Of a DNA stretch of 64,000 bases, positions 62,743-64,000 are shown one piece after another. This DNA is from Sphingomonas sp. 7/4-4. Its GTDB lineage: Bacteria; Pseudomonadota; Alphaproteobacteria; Sphingomonadales; Sphingomonadaceae. The position numbers and the translations under genes were made by a program. Each line of letters begins with the position of its first letter. The first letter of the stretch is position 1. The notes beneath the pieces are model-generated. The model was not told where the DNA came from, did no database searches, and saw nothing but the letters and a program-made list of their open reading frames with translations. The DNA lies in contig NZ_CP115960.1 of NCBI RefSeq assembly GCF_027941955.1, positions 2,604,001 through 2,668,000 on the forward strand. Reading direction: 5' to 3'.

Positions 62743-63510
62743 ATGTTCAGCAGTCGGGATGTGGGACGCGCTGGGCGAAATGTCGGCCATGATGAGATAG
62801 CGGCGATTCTGGGATGCGAGATTCTCTCGGGATCACGTCCTCCCGGTTCGCGCATGCCCGGCGCGCCCGAGCTCTTCGAGCGATTCGGCGCGTCCCGGGT
62901 GTTGATGCGCGAAGTGACCAAGACCCTCGTCGCCAAAGGCATGATCAGCGCAAAGGCTCGCGTCGGCACGCAGGTGTTGCCGCCGGACCAGTGGAACTGG
63001 TTCGACCCCGACGTGCTGGCATGGCGCGCGCGGGTCGGCCTCGACGCCAGCTTCGTCCGACATCTCGGCCAGATGCGCCGGGCAGTGGAGCCGGCGATTG
63101 CCGCCCTCGCCGCGACCGAGCGCACGCCGGATCATCTCGATCGGATGCGGGCGGCACTTGCGGCGATGCGGTTGGCCGGCATCAACCGGCACGCATTCGC
63201 CAAGGCGGATCTCGAATTTCACGTCGCGGTCGCGATTGCTTCCGGGAACCCGATGTTCCGCTCCTTCGCCAGCGTCATCGAAATCGCCTTGGGGGCTTTA
63301 TTCTCCTTGAGCAGCCCGGATCGGCCGGACGCGATTGCTGAAAATGTCGCCCGGCACGCAGCGATCGCCGACGCCATCGAACGCGGGGATGCCGAGGCCG
63401 CAGCCGCCGCGATGCTGGCGGTCATCCACATGGGCTCCGATTATATGACAGGCAGCGGCAACCATGAACTGAGCTCGGTCCGCCCCCAGGAAGCAGTCAA
63501 GACCGCCTAG
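62743..63510 (+). CDS. FadR-subfamily GntR transcriptional regulator
   Basis: The winged helix is at residues 15-80 (GHDEIAAILGCEILSGSRPPG, then ELFERFGASRVLMREVTKTL and GMISAKARVGTQVLP). The FCD effector domain follows, with DLEFHVAVAIASGNPMF and ENVARHAAIADAIERGD. The NWFDPDVLAWR start of the second domain is common in regulators of sugar acids. Length is 255 aa. It is divergent from locus B. It may sense a hexuronate or a similar product of glucuronoxylan breakdown, which is inferred. Confidence 0.85.
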   Translation: MFSSRDVGRAGRNVGHDEIAAILGCEILSGSRPPGSRMPGAPELFERFGASRVLMREVTKTLVAKGMISAKARVGTQVLPPDQWNWFDPDVLAWRARVGLDASFVRHLGQMRRAVEPAIAALAATERTPDHLDRMRAALAAMRLAGINRHAFAKADLEFHVAVAIASGNPMFRSFASVIEIALGALFSLSSPDRPDAIAENVARHAAIADAIERGDAEAAAAAMLAVIHMGSDYMTGSGNHELSSVRPQEAVKTA

Positions 63511-63529
63511 CCTCCCGAACCGGCGGGCC

Positions 63530-64000
63530 TCAAGCCTGGCCGAACGCCCAGCGCAGGGTGCCGGCCACACCGCGTGTGCCCATCCGCACTGCCGGCGTCG
63601 CCAGTCCCGGTCCCTGCAGTCCGTGCATCGCACGCGCCCAGCCCGGCAGCAGGTCCACGGCCGCGCCGAAGGTCAACGCCTGAAAGGGCTTCACTGCAAG
63701 GCTCGGCGCGGGCTGATCGAGCACCATCCGCGCGACTTCGCGCGTCCGCGCATCGGCAACCAGTTCGCCGCGCATCTCTGCGATCAACGCATTGGCCTCG
63801 GCGCGGCTGCGCGGGATCGGATCTGCGCCCAGTGCCTCGGCGATGTGCGCGAAATCGGCGAAATAGCGGTCCTGATCGGCGAGCGGCATGTGCGGCTCGG
63901 CATAGCGAATCCATGCGTCGAGGAAGCTCACCGCCTCGGTCACGTGCACCCAGGCGAGCAGCCGCGGATCGTCCGCCGTATAGGGCGTGCCATCGGGCAG
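63530..64000 (-). CDS. MpaB-family oxygenase / DUF2236 protein (5' end outside window)
   Basis: The frame is open to the window edge, so the true start lies beyond 64000; 156 residues are present. The stretch PYTADDPRLLAWVHVTEAVSF contains the conserved WVH histidine of the DUF2236 fold shared with latex-clearing and mpaB-type oxygenases. PHMPLADQDRYFADF and the mostly helical rest (LPGWARAMHGL) follow. The later family histidines would lie upstream. It ends 20 bases after the FadR-type gene's stop, convergent. Confidence 0.75.
   Translation of the reverse strand: MPDGTPYTADDPRLLAWVHVTEAVSFLDAWIRYAEPHMPLADQDRYFADFAHIAEALGADPIPRSRAEANALIAEMRGELVADARTREVARMVLDQPAPSLAVKPFQALTFGAAVDLLPGWARAMHGLQGPGLATPAVRMGTRGVAGTLRWAFGQA

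Overview
The window looks like chromosome from a sphingomonad alphaproteobacterium, most likely Sphingomonas or a close relative. The support is high G+C, alphaproteobacterial versions of dnaN, recF, gyrB, rlmN, argG and coq4, large TonB-dependent receptors next to glycoside hydrolases, and several families of palindromic intergenic repeats typical of this order. I see no rRNA, tRNA, CRISPR array, insertion sequence or integrase.

Layout. 1-5 kb: end of a membrane protein, a GH130 enzyme and a two-domain glycosyltransferase in one operon, and a QueF reductase fused to a DUF7662-like domain. 5-9.4 kb: sseA-metC-mscS with overlapping genes, then an acyltransferase. 9.6-14.6 kb: an operon of a UDP-galactopyranose-mutase-like flavoprotein and two polytopic GT-C-like membrane proteins. 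14.6-20 kb: argG, a DUF1801 gene, cfa, and a molybdenum oxidoreductase / cytochrome b / TauE cluster. 20-27.5 kb: methyltransferase, rlmN, small secreted proteins, an SDR-LysR pair, a phosphatase and two opacity-type outer-membrane proteins. 27.6-38.7 kb: dnaN, recF and gyrB, interrupted by coq4, lipoproteins, a HisKA_2 kinase with a non-canonical receiver, and an ArsR gene. 38.8-43.3 kb: a TetR-controlled SDR/MFS pair and an orphan beta-helix protein. 43.5-62.7 kb: two adjacent carbohydrate-utilisation loci. Locus A is GH97, a TonB receptor, an MFS sugar transporter and a LacI regulator (alpha-glucosides). Locus B is a TonB receptor, two flavin-dependent halogenase homologues, GH39 and GH31 (xylan-like glycans), with xyl-box-like operators upstream. 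A FadR-type regulator and a truncated MpaB-family gene close the window.

Sequence quality matters here. About 25 single-base reading-frame breaks interrupt otherwise well-conserved genes. Most are exactly one missing G or C in a G/C run, and restoring one base rejoins two halves of a recognisable protein. I therefore treat these genes as intact genes with sequence errors, give whole-gene coordinates, and state where each break lies. Protein lengths quoted for such genes assume the repair.

How the genes work together. In locus B one operon (62135 down to 52004) would import an oligosaccharide through the receptor and cut it with a GH39 beta-xylosidase and a GH31 alpha-glycosidase. Two halogenase-like flavoproteins of unknown role are translationally coupled to the GH39 gene. 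In locus A imported alpha-glucosides would be cut by GH97 and moved inward by the MFS carrier under LacI control. Both receptor genes are followed by a hairpin with a T-run before the enzyme genes, which would allow the receptor to be made in excess.
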